Origin: Volvox africanus
Taxonomy: Eukaryota; Chlorophyta; Chlorophyceae; Chlamydomonadales; Volvocaceae
Direction of reading: 5' to 3'
DNA: 64,000 bases
Assembly (NCBI GenBank): GCA_030268105.1
Contig: BSDZ01000003.1
Location: forward strand, 1 to 64,000
Within the stretch, counting starts at the first letter, position 1. Every line of letters begins with the position of its first letter. The notes under the pieces were generated by a model, which was not told the origin of the DNA, made no database searches, and was given only the letters and a program-made list of their open reading frames with translations. Shown one piece after another: positions 1 through 10,340 of the stretch. The translations under genes were made by a program, and so were the position numbers.

Positions 1-3000
1 CCTCCCTCCCTGCCTCCTTTCTACCTCCCTGCCACTGTCCCTCCCTCCCTTGCTCCCTCCCTCTCTCCCTCCCTCCCTGCGTACCTCTCTCCCTGCCTCC
101 CTCCCTCCCACCCTGCCTCTCTCCCTTTCACCCTCCCTGCCTCCCTCCCTGCCTCCCTCCCTCCCTCCCTCCGTCCCTCCCTCCCTGCATCCCTCCCTTC
201 CTCCCTCCCTCCCTGCCTCTATCCCTTCCTCACTCTCTTCCTCGCTCCCTCCCTCTCCCCCTCCCTCCCTCCCTGCGTACCTCTCTCCCTGCCTCCCTCC
301 CTCCCACCCTGCCTCTCTCCCTTTTACCCTCCCTGCCTCCCTCCCTGCCTCCCTCCCTCCCTCCCTCCGTCCCTCCCTCCCTGCATCCCTTCCTTCCTCC
401 CTCCATCCCTGCCTCTATCCCTTCCTCACTATCTTCCTCGCTTCCTTCCTCCCTCCCTCCCTCCCTTCCTCCCTCCCTCCCTGCCTCCCTCCCTCCCTGC
501 TTCTCTCGCTTTCACCCTCCCTGCCTCCCTCCCTGCGGACCTCTCTACCTGCCTCCCTTCCTCCCACCGTGCCTCTCTCCCTTTCACCCTCCCTGACTCC
601 CTCCCTGCCTCCCTCCCTCCCTCCCTCCGTCCCTCCCTTCCTGCATCCCTCCCTTCCTCCCTCCCTCTCATCCTCTATCCCTTCCTCACTCTCTACCTCG
701 CTCCCTTCCTTCCTCCCTCCCTCCCTCCCTCCCTGCCTCTCTCCCTCCCTCCCTGCCTCCCTCCCTGCGTCCCTCCCTGCCTCCCTTCCTTCGTCCCTCC
801 CTCCGTCCCTCCCTCCGTCCCTTCCTCCCTCCGTCCCTTCCTCCCTGCCTCCTTCCCTCCCTGCCTCCCTCCCTGCCTCCCTCGCTCCCTCCCCACCTTT
901 TTCTTTCTCTCCCTCCCTTCCCATCTACCTATCTGACTCTATCCCTTCCAGCCTCCCTTTCTCCCTCCCTCCCTCCCTCCCTGCCTCCCCCGCTCCCTCC
1001 CTTCCTTCCTCCCTCCCTCCCTCCCTCCCTCCCTCCCTCCCTCCCTCCCTGCCTCTCTCCTTTCTACCTCCCTGCCACTGTCCCCCCCTCCCTCCCTGCC
1101 TTCCTCCCTCCCTCTCTCCATCCCTCCCTCCGTGCCTCCCTCCCCGCCTCCCTCCCTCCCTCCCTGCGTCTCTCCCTTCAGCCCTCCCTGCCTCCCTCCC
1201 TGCCTTCCTCCCTCCCTCCCTCCGTCCCTCCCTTCCTGCCTCTCTCCCACTTTACTTCCCTCTCTCCCTGCTTCTATCCCTTCCTCACTCTCTTCCTCGC
1301 TCCCTCCCTTCCTCCCTCCCTCCCTCCCTCCCTGCCTCTCTCCTTTCTACGTCCCTGCCACTGTCCCTACCTCCCTTGCTCCCTCCCTCTCTCCCTTCCT
1401 CCCTCCGTGCCTCCCTCCCTGCCTCCCTCCCTCCCTCCCTCCCTCCCTGCCTCTATCCCTTCCTCACTCTCTTCCTCGTTCCCTTCCTCCCTCCCTCACA
1501 CCCTCCCTCCCTGTCTCTCTCCCTCCCTCCCTGCCTCCCTCGCTCCCTCCTCTCCCTCCCTCCCTTCCCATCTACCTATCTGAGTCTATCCCTTCCACCC
1601 TCCCTCCCTCCCTCCCTCCCTCCCTCCCTCCCATCATCTTTCCCTCCCTGCCTCTGTCCCTTCCTCACTCTCTTCCTCGCTCCCTTCCTCCCTCCCTCCC
1701 ACACTCCCTCCCTGCCTCTCTCCCTTCCATCCTTCCTGCCACTGTCCCTCCCTCACTTCCTCCCTCTCTCTCTCCCTCCCTCCCTCCGTGCCTCCCTCCC
1801 TGCCTCCCTCCCTCCCTCCCTGCCTCTCTCCCTTTCACCCTCCCTGCCTCCCTCCCTGCCTTCCTCCCTCCCTCCCTTCGTCCCTCCCTTCCTGCCTATC
1901 TCCCACTTTCCTTTCCTCCTTCTCTGCTTCTATCCCTTCCTCACTCTCTTCCTCGCTCCCTCCCTCCCTTCCTCCCTCCCTCCCATCCTCCCTCGCTCCC
2001 TGCCTCTGTCCCTTCCTCACTCTCTTCCTCGCTCCCTTCCTCCCTCCCTCCCACACTACCTCCCTGCCTCTCTCCCTTCCATCCTTCCTGCCACTGTCCC
2101 TCCCTCCCTTCCTCCCTCCCTTTCTGCCTCCCTCCCTCCGTGCCTCCCTCCCTGCCTCCCTCCCTCCCTCCCTGCCTCTCTCCCTTTCACCCTCCCTGCC
2201 TCCCTCCCTGCCTTCCTCCCTCCCTGCCTCCCCCCCTCCCTTCCTGCCTATCTCCCACTTCCCTTCCCTCCTTCCCTGCTTCTATCCCTTCCTCACTCTC
2301 TTCCTCGCTCCCTCCCTCCCTCCCTCCCTCCCTCCCTCCCTCCCTCCCTGCCTCTCTCCTTTCTACCTCCCTGCCACTGTCCCTCCCTCCCTTCCTACCT
2401 CCCTCTCTCCCTCCCTCCCTTCGTGCCTCCCTCCCTGCCTCCCTCCCTCCCTCCCTGCCTCTCTCCCTTTCACCCTCCCTGCCTCCCTCCCTGCCTCCCT
2501 CCCTCCCTCCCTCCGTCCCTCCCTCCCTGCCTCCCCCGCTCCCTCCCTGCCTTCCACACTCCCTTCCTGCCTTCCTCCCTTCCTTCCTCCGTCCCTCCCT
2601 CGCTCCCTCCCTGCCTTCATCCCTCCTTTCCTTTCTCCCTCCCTCCCTACTTTTCTCCGTCCCTCCCCGCTTTCATCCCTCCCTTCCTCCCTCCCTCCCT
2701 CCCTCCCTCCCTCCCTCTCTCCCTCCCTCCCTTTCTTACTCCCTCCCTGCCTTCCTCCCTCCCTCCCTCCCTCCATCGCTACCTCCCTGCCTCCATCCCT
2801 CCTTTCATTTCTCCCTCTCTCCCTCATTTTCTCCCTTCCTCCCCGCTTTCATCCCTCCCTCCCTCCCTCCCTCCCTGCCTCCCTCCCACTTTCCTTCCCT
2901 CCTTCCCTGCCTCTTTCTCTTCCTCACTCTCTTCCTCGCTCCCTCCCTCCCTCCCTCCCTCCCTCCCTCCCTGCCTCTCTCCTTTCTACCTCCCTGCCAC

Positions 3001-3040
3001 TGTCCCTTCCTCCCTTCCTACCTCCCACTCTCCTTCCCTC
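1..3040. repeat. Degenerate (CCCT)n pyrimidine tract, left part
   Basis: Almost pure C/T on this strand with period 4 (CCCT) and scattered G or A. A longer module recurs on top of it: a phrase reading CTATCCCTTCCTCACTC then TCTTCCTCGCTCCC is seen near 225, 415, 1275, 1455, 1930, 2280 and 2910, so the tract grew by copying blocks of a few hundred bases as well as by 4-bp slippage. Every forward frame reads as Leu-Pro-Pro-Ser repeats and every reverse frame as Gly-Arg-Glu-rich repeats, so the long open frames are by-products of composition. The tract is cut at 3041 by a transposon and resumes at 7347. Confidence 0.95.
3038..3040. repeat. Target-site duplication, left copy (CTC)
   Basis: CTC directly precedes the CACTA terminus and matches CTC at 7347-7349. 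The 3-bp length fits CACTA transposition. Such a match is likely by chance in this CT-rich tract, so it supports the terminal repeats but proves little alone. Confidence 0.55.
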
Positions 3041-3067
3041 CACTATAACAAGGAATTCGTGCGTTAG
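3041..3067 (+). repeat. Left terminal inverted repeat of the CACTA element
   Basis: Starts CACTATAACA and ends ATTCGTGCGTTAG. It aligns with the reverse complement of 7320-7346 at 24 of 27 positions; the differences are at bases 12-14. Similarity continues inward as GCTCGCGTTAGG-type sequence. Confidence 0.85.
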
Positions 3068-3605
3068 CTCGCGTTAGGCTCGCGTTAGGGACCCCTAACG
3101 CAAGCCTAACGCAAGCTCAACGCGAACTAACGCGAGCTAACGCAAAGCCTAACGCAAATCAAACGCATTGCGTTATTGCTTGGGTATCGCTAACGCAATC
3201 CTAACGCACCTAACGCAATCGCAAATAAACTTTTTTGGGAGGGAACGAAAATGTTTGCGTTTACTTTGCGTTAGCTAACGCAACCTAACGCGAACTTACG
3301 CAATGTCAAACGCACCCACATAGATTCTAAGGTGTGCGTTAGGCCTAACGCAACGCAAGCGTTAGAGACCCATACGCAAGCAAAAATACATAGCGTGCAT
3401 GGAAGTTAAAGTTCTCTAACGCACAATATACGCACGCCTAACGCGCATTAACGCGCATTAACGCATGCTTGCGTATGCTGCGAATAATGCGTACACAGGT
3501 AGCAGTTGTGGGTTGCGTAAAAGTTTTAAACGCATGTAACTAACATATTCGCACGCTTTCGCAAGGTCTTACGCGTGCGATAGCAACATTCGCGCCACTT
3601 TCGCT
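3060..3605. repeat. Left subterminal repeat zone of GCGTTAG / CTAACGC motifs
   Basis: Dozens of copies of a 7-9 bp motif (GCGTTAGG and its complement CCTAACGC) in both orientations, irregularly spaced and degrading toward 3600. In CACTA elements, clustered subterminal motifs bind the element's own DNA-binding protein. Here that role is inferred from position and density only. Confidence 0.7.
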
Positions 3606-4089
3606 TTGCGTACGAGGCAGCCTCGCATTCTTGCTCACTGCAACTACTTTTGGTCGTTCTGGTTATTTCTTTACTGTTTCAGTTCTCGTTCCTGTTATTG
3701 TTTGCTGTTTTGCCCACCCGCTGCAGAATTATTTTTGTGTGTACGGAAACTATCCTGTCATAATGTACGTAGCTGTTATGAAGAATATCAATAGGATTTC
3801 AGTTTTGATAGATGAAAATATTCCAGGCAATAATTTACAGTTCAATATTCGGATAGCATCCAGGTAAGCAGCCATTGGTGAGTACGCATTAATTCAACGA
3901 AACAATCAAATTTCTACACATCCAATCCTGCCAATCAAATTTGTTTATGAGTTCAATAATCATTTGTACCATGCACCAATCATTTCAATCATCATTAGGT
4001 ACATACATCCTAACTTCATCTGCCACCGCACATTTAGCAGCCCGCTCTAATATAAGCTTAGAAACAAACATGTTAGATGTTAGTTCTAT
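3606..4089. other. Interior transposon sequence without an assignable gene
   Basis: AT-richer than the flanks. A plus-strand open stretch at 3727-3863 lies between CTGCAG and CAG followed by GTAAGC, and so looks like an exon of about 45 codons, but the complementary strand is also open here and no family is recognisable. From 3870 to 4080 I see nothing coding. The region would be 3' flank or untranslated sequence of the minus-strand gene ending at 4090. Confidence 0.35.
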
Positions 4090-5430
4090 CTAATAGTATT
4101 CTATTTCACTCTCTCTGTTGTCGTCCTCCTCTGGTGCAGTGGTGGCGTCATCCTGCTCGTCCTCAATCTTCTGGTCCTCGCTCACCTCCTCCTCAAGCAA
4201 CTCCTGAAAAGTTTAGAAAAGGAAAATTATACTTATTTACATACATATGTATAAATGTAAATTAAGCTGTCACCACTCAGCAATTATCACTTCCGGTTAC
4301 AATAATCTTAATCATGTCTAGGGTGGGCAGTGCTTTTAAGTACCACTAATCATTCTAAAAGCATAGTCTTTCATTTGCTGTACTATGTACTTGGACACTT
4401 TGTTACCTGTTTCTGCTAACTCCCTGAGCTCCTACGTTGACGTAGTGCCCGTGTACATCGCACACCTTCCGAAACACTCTTGACCTTTATCAGTCAAAAC
4501 AACACATATTATAATTATACATTCAAACATGAAGGAAGTTTAGATAATAAGCTGAACTAAGGAAATTACCTTCTGTCCCTGGTGGTCGTAACTGTCATCG
4601 TCATCCGTAGACTTGTCTTCCAACGGCACCTGCTGGTCCAAAATACGTGAAGGGACTTGGTAGTAATAAAAAGGTTATATTAAAAAGTAAGTAATGTCTG
4701 ACCTCAATATTTCGTACCTTTCTTTTGGTGCCCGTGCTTGGTCGCCTCACTTTCGTGGATGGCCGCACATCGTCATCGTTCATTACCTTCAAGGGCCGAC
4801 GTTAGCATACATATATGATTTGAGAAATTACAAGCTTACAATTTCTATCAAAAAAGAGAAAAATAAATCAACATATGGCACATCAAACGACAAAGCACAC
4901 AGCAAATGAAAAGAATATAACGAAACATAAAATTACAGCTCAATAAAACAGGAAGACAGGATGAATGGGCTGTACCTTTTTTGCTGCCGCCTTGCTTGAG
5001 TTCCTAGCTTTCCTGCTGGAGTTCCTTGTCGTAGAGGGCTGTGAACTCTTTGCCTACATAAAAAGGAAGTACGTTTGGGGAGAATAGGAACAATTATATA
5101 AAAGACAGAAAGGAGAAAACAGGTTAAAGGACATTAATGATCTGTACATCCCTGTATATGAGATCCGTAATGTACATCACCCATCCAGCAATAATTTTGC
5201 TAAGCGCGCCTGGTAATTTGCACACCCCATCATCCACTCTCCGTACTACTAGTATTTGCACTAACCTGTCAGTGTCTAGCGGCCTTGACCTCCTTCTCCT
5301 TCTGATGTATGCTAGCTGCGTTGGCAGCCAGCACCATCATCGATGCATCTTCACCATGCGCGGGCTGCTTTTGGCCTTTGCTAGGGCGCCCATTATGAGT
5401 TCCTAATGGCACGTCATTTCGGCCGTTTTT
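4090..5430 (-). CDS. Putative multi-exon gene of the CACTA element, acidic C-terminus, function unknown
   Basis: Five candidate minus-strand exons, each bounded by AG upstream and GT downstream (except the last) and each phase 0: 5430-5266 (55 codons), 5053-4976 (26), 4786-4718 (23), 4629-4570 (20) and 4203-4090 (37 plus TAG). The joined order gives a Lys/Arg/Ser-rich middle (for example RKARNSSKAAAKK, then STKVRRPSTGTKRK) and a strongly acidic tail (STDDDDSYD, then ELLEEEVSEDQKIEDEQDD). The first listed exon has an in-frame TGA one codon before its donor, so this copy may be broken. Upstream exons were not found with confidence. A basic-then-acidic, low-complexity design would suit a nuclear DNA-binding accessory protein, but that is inference. 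No homology is claimed, and splice sites were judged by eye. Confidence 0.4.
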
Positions 5431-6954
5431 CTGCGGGTTGGTGGCAATAAAGTATTTCGTACACGACAAAAATAAACGCAGGAAAAAAACTTATTCTTTT
5501 ACTAGTTAAAGTAAAATACAAATCTTATGCATACTTACTACTTAAAAGCGAAGAGTAGTGCTTCCGTACTCCGTCCAGGGTTGTGCGGCTGCCAATCAAT
5601 CCCATGTAAGCAACAATGTTTCGAAACCCTGCTTAACAACATCCTTTATATGTACATTTAATGCCACCCATTGTACACAGTCGTCAGGTCGTCCATGTCA
5701 TACAGTAGCAGTTCTATTGGACAACCTTGCTTGCGCAGGCAGCATACGTATAATTTCTGCAGCATCAACAGCTAATCATATATTTGTAAAGAAATAATAA
5801 TTGCTTCAGTAACGAATGGAGCCGCCTTCTGCTTATGATGGAAAGTCCCGTATGAAACTCTTTACATCCCGAAAACACTTTTCCCCTGAAAGTCAGGAAC
5901 ATTTTCAGTGTGTCATGCCTGGAAGGGAACCACTAGAAGGCAACATTGCATCGGATGTGCTAGATGGCATCGACCAAGGCAGCAGCCGCTTGGCTCAAAG
6001 CTTGGCTCTTCCTGGTTTTAGTAGCAATGAGAAGTGACTTCATTGTGACGAGGATGTTTAGAATCACCATTGCAACGTTTGCACTTGAGATGCCCCGTCT
6101 ATGTGCCCCATCTTGGGAGCCAGGGCCAGCGGGATGGGATGGAAGGCAAGGGTTCTGGGCAGCCCTCAGTACAGCGCCGTCATCGGCTTAGGCACGTGCT
6201 TGGAGTTTCTGGAGCCATGAAACAATTCTGGTTAGGAATGTGCATGACGTTTTTGATGCAATAACAAAATAATGACCGTGCTGAAAATTGTAGCGTGAAT
6301 CCGTTGAACTATTCATTCCCGTGCAGCGATTGAACTATTCTGCATTGCAATATGTCTGTATTGGGGAAGCCTTGGGGTCATAGAGTACCTCTCACACATG
6401 CTCGTTTTCATGGTCAATTTTCACACATACGCCAAGCTGCTATGATGCTTGCCAGACAAGGCTATCTAATTTTTGGGGCCTGCTCGATGTGTAACTGTGG
6501 CTCTTGGTGACTTTGTTTGGGTCTCCATCTGGAAAGATTGTTGCCTGGCTACTGTGTAAGGTTTGCTGTTGCCAAATTTCCTCGGTCCTTACCCACACTT
6601 GCTAACTCCGGCAGCTTGCTGCTCAATAATTAGAAAGCCTTCCATAATTAGAAAGGTAGCCCTGAACAGCCATGTGTGGCACTTCAGAGTTCTATGTTAT
6701 AAAGTAAGCCACATGTACAGATTCTAAATTCGTATAATGGTAGCGATTTAGCGATGTTAACAAGCGTTCACCAGAGCAATCTCTTGTACAACGACTAGTA
6801 TTCATAGCGCTATCCTAAATTGAAATTAACTTTGAAGATATTTTATGCACAAAGTCTCGAGACTACTGCACAATAAGAGCAAGTAAGCAAACTAAATAAA
6901 TCCGGCAAACCCGTGCTCCGAACATTATTATGCGCTATCTACATAAACTTTGAG
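5431..6954. other. Transposon interior, coding-like fragments but no resolvable gene
   Basis: Several open stretches exist. On the minus strand a frame of about 77 codons runs from about 6198 to 5966 (it includes NVAMVILNILVTMKSLLIA), and a shorter open stretch ends near a GTAAGT donor at about 5540. On the plus strand 5816-6037 encodes 73 residues. None carries a motif I can assign, and the minus-strand frames are broken by stops, so these could be 5' exons of the gene ending at 4090 or decayed sequence. From 6270 to 6950 the sequence is AT-rich and appears noncoding. Confidence 0.3.
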
Positions 6955-7319
6955 TAAACTGCGTTACAGTGCGTTACGTGCGTATCGTAACGCACTGTAC
7001 GCAAGATATACGCAAGCTGTTTGCGTAAAGTTAACGCGTGCGTTAGGTTTGCGATCGCGTGCGTTAGGTTTGCGTTAGGCTCGCGTTAGAACATACGCAA
7101 GCCCCCGATTTTCGAGCACCACGAAACGTAATAAAAATTACAGGGAACTTTTATAATCATTATAAATATTGTTTTCATTTAAACGAACTTGAAAACGACG
7201 CACTATAACAGACGTTCTGTCCAGTTTTCTATTTCTTTGCGTTAGGCTCGCGTTAGGCTAACGCAACCGCTAACGCACAAAACGCACACATACGTGCCCT
7301 AACGCAGCCTAACGCGAGC
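6955..7319. repeat. Right subterminal repeat zone of GCGTTAG / CTAACGC motifs
   Basis: Motif clusters occupy 6960-7095 and 7235-7319, with an AT-rich gap around 7110-7225. The unit is the same as in the left subterminal zone and occurs in both orientations. The matching position at the other end confirms that both zones belong to one element. Confidence 0.7.
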
Positions 7320-7346
7320 CTAACGCACGAATCTGTTGTTATAGTG
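7320..7346 (-). repeat. Right terminal inverted repeat of the CACTA element
   Basis: Ends TGTTATAGTG. Its reverse complement starts CACTATAACA and shares ATTCGTGCGTTAG with the left end. Confidence 0.85.
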
Positions 7347-7349
7347 CTC
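7347..7349. repeat. Target-site duplication, right copy (CTC)
   Basis: CTC immediately follows the right CACTA terminus and matches 3038-3040. Confidence 0.55.
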
Positions 7350-9903
7350 CCTCCGTGCCTCCCTCCCTGCCTCCGTTCCTCCCTCCCCACCTTCCTCTTG
7401 CCCTCCCTCCCTTCCCATCGACCTTTCTGACTCTATCCCTTCCAGCCTCCCTCCATCTCTCCCTCCCTTCCTGCCTCCCTCCCTGCCGCCCTCTCTGCCT
7501 CCCTCCCTCCGTCCCTCCCTCCGTCCCTCCCTCCGTCCCTTCCTCCCTCCCTCCCTTCCTTCCTGCCTCCCTCCCTGCCTCCCTCCCTTCCTCCCTCCCT
7601 CCCTCCCCACCTTTTTCTCTCCCTCCCTCCCTTCCCATCTACCTATCTGAGTCTATCCCTTCCAGCCTCCCTTTCTCCCTCCCTCCTTCCCTCCCTGCCT
7701 CCCCCGCTCCCTCATTGCCTTCCTCACTCCCTCCCTGCCTTCTTCCCTCCCTCCCTCCCTCCCTCCCTCCCTCCCTCCCTTCCTCCCTCCCTGCCTGCCT
7801 CTATGCCTTCCTCACTCTCTTCCTCGCTCCCTTCCTCCCTCCCTCCCACACTCCCTCCCTGCCTCTCTCCCTTCCATCCTTCTTGCCACTGTTCCTCCCT
7901 TCCTTCCTCCCTCCCTCTCTCCCTCCCTCCCTCCGTGCCTCCCTCCCTGCCTCCCTCCCTCCCTCCCTGCCTCTCTCCCTTTCACCCTCCCTGCCTCCCT
8001 CCCTCCCTCCCTGAGTCTCTCCCTTCCACCCTCCCTGCCTCCCTCCGTGCCTTCCTCCCTCCCTCCCTCCGTCCCTCCCTTCCTGCCTATCTCCCACTTT
8101 CCTTGCCCCTCTCCCTGCTTCTATCCCTTCCTCACTCTCTTCCTCGCTCCCTCCCTCCCTCCCTCCCTCCCTCCCTGCCTCTCTCCCTTCCATCCTTCCT
8201 GACACTGTCCCTCCTTCCCTTCCTCCCTCCCTCTCTCCTTCCCTCCATCCGTGCCTCCCTCCCTGCCTCCCTCCCTCCCTCCCTGCCTCTCTCCCTTTCA
8301 CCCTCCCTGCCTCCCTCCCTGCCTTCCTCCCTCCATCCCTCCGTCCCTCCCTTCCTGCCTCCCTCCCACTTTCCTTCCCTCCTTCCCTGCCTCTATCCCT
8401 TCCTCACTCTCTTCCTCGCTCCCTCCCTCCCTCCCTCCCTCCCTCCCTCCCTCCCTGCCTCTCTCTTTTGTACCTCTCTGCCACTGTCCTTCCCTCCCTT
8501 GCTCCCTCCCTCTCTCCCTCCCTCCCTGCGTGCCTCCCTCCCTGCCTCGCTCCCTCCCTCCCCACCTTCCTCTTGCCCTCCCTCCCTTCCCATCTACCTA
8601 TCTGAGTCTATCCCTTCCAGCTTCCCTCCCTCTCTCCCTCCCTTCCTGCCTCCCTCCCTGCCTCCCTCCCTGCCTCCCTCCCTTCGTCCCTTCCTCTGTC
8701 CCTCCCTCCGTCCCTTCCTCCCTCCCTCCCTTCCTCCCTGCCTACCTCCCTCCCTGCCTCTCTCCTTTCTACCTGCTGCCACTGTCCCTCCCTCCCTTCC
8801 TCCCTCCCTCTCTCCCTCCCTCCCTCCGTGCCTCCCTCCCTGCCTCCCTCCCTCCCTCCCTGCCTCTCTCCCTTCCACCCTCCCTGCCTCCCTCCCTGCC
8901 TCCCTCCCTCCATCCCTCCGTCCCTCCCTCCCTGCCTCCCTCCCACTTATCTTCCCTTCTTCCCTGCCTCTATCCCTTCCTCACTCTCTTCCTCGCTCCC
9001 TCCCTCCCCCCCTCCCTCCCTCCCTCCCTGCCTCTCTCCTTTCTACCTCCCTGCCACTGTCCCTCCCTCCCTTGCTCCCTCCCTCTCTCCCTTCCTCCAT
9101 CCGTGCCTCCCTCCCTGCCTCCCTCCCTCCCTCCCCACCTTCCTCTTGCCCTCCCTCCCTTCCCATCGACCTTTCTGACTCTATCCCTTCCAATCTCCCT
9201 CCCTATCTCCCTCCCTTCCTGCCTCCCTCCCTGCCTCCCTCCCTGCCTCCCTCCCTTCGTCCCTCCCTCCGTCCCTCCCTCCGTCACTTCCTCCCTCCCT
9301 CCCTTCCTCCCTGCCTACCTCCCTCCCTGCCTTCCTCCCTGCCTCCTTCGCTCCCTCCCCACCTTTTTCTCTCCCTCCCTCCCTTCCCATCTACCTATCT
9401 GAGTCTATCCCTTCCAGCCTCCCTTCCTCCCTCCCTCCCTCCCTCCCTCCCTCCCTCCCTCTCTCCCTCCCTGCCTTCCTCGCTCCCTCCCTCCCTCCCT
9501 CCCTCCCTCCCTCCCTCCCTCCCTCCCTCCCTTCCTGTCTCCCTCCCTCCCTGCCTCCCTCCCTCCTTTCATGTCTCCCTCCCTCCCCGCTTTCATCCCT
9601 CCCTTCCTCCCTCCCTCCCTCCCTCCCTCCCTGCCTTCCTCCCTCCCTCCCTTCCTGTCTCCCTCCCTCCCTGCCTCCCTCCCTCCTTTCATGTCTCCCT
9701 CCCTCCCCGCTTTCATCCCTCCCTTCCTCCCTCCCTCCCTCCCTCCCTCCCTCCCTCCCTCTCTCCCTCCCTGCCTTCCTCCCTCCCTCCCTCCCTCCCT
9801 CCCTCCCTCCCTCCCTCCCTCCCTGCCTCCCTTCCACCCTATTTTCCTCCCTCCCTGCCTCTATCCCTTCCTCACTCTCTTCCTCGCTCCCTCCCTCCCT
9901 CGC
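7350..9903. repeat. Degenerate (CCCT)n pyrimidine tract, right part
   Basis: Continuation of the tract interrupted at 3041, with the same longer modules (CTATCCCTTCCTCACTC near 8120, 8395, 8970, 9860; CATCTACCTATCTGAGTC near 7637, 8591, 9387). Between about 9530 and 9730 a block of roughly 120 bp containing TTTCATGTCTCCC is present twice in tandem, so duplication also acts on blocks of this size. Open frames on both strands are composition artefacts. Confidence 0.95.
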
Positions 9904-10280
9904 TGGGCTGAGGCTGTGTCTACGGCGAATTATCTCCGGAATGTTTCACCTGTCTCCGGCTTGCCGTGCACCCCCTATGAAGCTTTCTTAGGGGAGCAGC
10001 CCAATGTGAGTCACCTGCGTGTGTTTGGCTGTACGGCATATGTTGATATTCCCAAGGAGAAACGTAACAAGTTAGATCCAGTGAGCCGCAAGGGTGTCCT
10101 GGTTGGGTATGGCGATGCAGGCCAGTACCGCGTCATAATTCCTAACCATGTAGTGTCTGTGCACACTGATGTCACCTTTGATGAGCGGAATGTTGGTCTA
10201 TCTAAATCTAAACCACCCTATTTCCCTCCCTCCCTGCCTCTATTACTTCCTCACTCTCTTCCTCGCTCCCTCCCTCCCTC
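9834..10280. repeat. 68-bp direct repeats bracketing the integrase fragment
   Basis: Bases 9834-9901 and 10213-10280 match with 3 mismatches at a constant offset of 379. Both start CCACCCTATTT and continue through the CTCCCTGCCTCTAT and TCACTCTCTTCCTCGC phrases. The start of the right copy is also the end of the integrase reading frame (codons for PPYF), so the left copy carries a scrap of integrase-end sequence without the integrase in front of it. This fits a tandem duplication or recombination event that included the junction. Confidence 0.7.
9904..10218 (+). pseudogene. Orphan fragment of a Copia-type integrase (C-terminal part)
   Basis: About 105 in-frame codons starting WAEAVSTANYLRN. 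The text contains PYEAFLGEQPNVSHLRVFGC and, further on, KLDPVSRKGVLVGYGD. This is the stretch of Ty1/Copia pol after the DDE core, where W.EA...A.YL.N, the P.E...G..P...HLR.FGC block and a KLD..S.KG.fvGY motif are conserved; there it contributes to the integrase C-terminal region. The fragment has no stops but is flanked on both sides directly by CCCT repeat, so it has no catalytic core, protease or reverse transcriptase and cannot work. It has the same orientation as the gag starting at 10733, but nothing shows that the two come from one insertion. Confidence 0.9.
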
Positions 10281-10340
10281 CCTCCCTTCCTCCCTTCCTC
10301 CCTTCCTCCCTCCCTCCCTCCCTCCCTGCCACCCTCCCTC
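10219..10340. repeat. (CCCT)n tract between integrase fragment and Copia LTR
   Basis: Short remainder of the CCCT tract, ending CACCCTCCCTC directly before the TG of the LTR. The five bases CCCTC at 10336-10340 would be the left target duplication, but the right side of that insertion is not in the window. Confidence 0.85.

Larger units (their letters stand above)
3041..7346. mobile_element. CACTA (EnSpm-like) DNA transposon, about 4.3 kb, probably non-autonomous or decayed
   Basis: The element begins CACTATAACA and ends TGTTATAGTG. Its outer 27 bp form inverted repeats matching at 24 positions, and it is flanked by a 3-bp direct repeat, CTC. CACTA termini, 3-bp target duplications and dense subterminal repeats in both orientations are the known signature of the CACTA/EnSpm superfamily. 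The host sequence on both sides is the same CCCT tract, so the insertion edges are clear, although CTC in a CT tract is weak evidence by itself. I could not recognise a Tnp2-type DDE transposase in the interior; only small candidate exons of an unknown protein are visible on the minus strand. A related superfamily with similar ends cannot be excluded. Confidence 0.8.

Noticed and set aside
415..924. Minus-strand Gly-Arg-Glu-rich frames
   Set aside because: They are the complement of the CCCT tract and pure composition artefacts.
50..3067. A 1005-codon open frame of Leu-Pro-Pro-Ser repeats, and similar long frames at 7803-9911
   Set aside because: A 4-bp CCCT repeat reads the same in all three frames and has no stops on either strand. 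There is no non-repeat domain, and the 50-3067 frame even runs into the transposon end.
3076..3095. TTAGGG-like telomere sequence in the GCGTTAGGG motifs
   Set aside because: There are no tandem TTAGGG arrays. The matches are part of the GCGTTAGG subterminal motif.
5816..6037. 73-codon plus-strand frame in the transposon
   Set aside because: No recognisable motif; it lies opposite minus-strand open stretches that better fit the orientation of the mini-exon chain.
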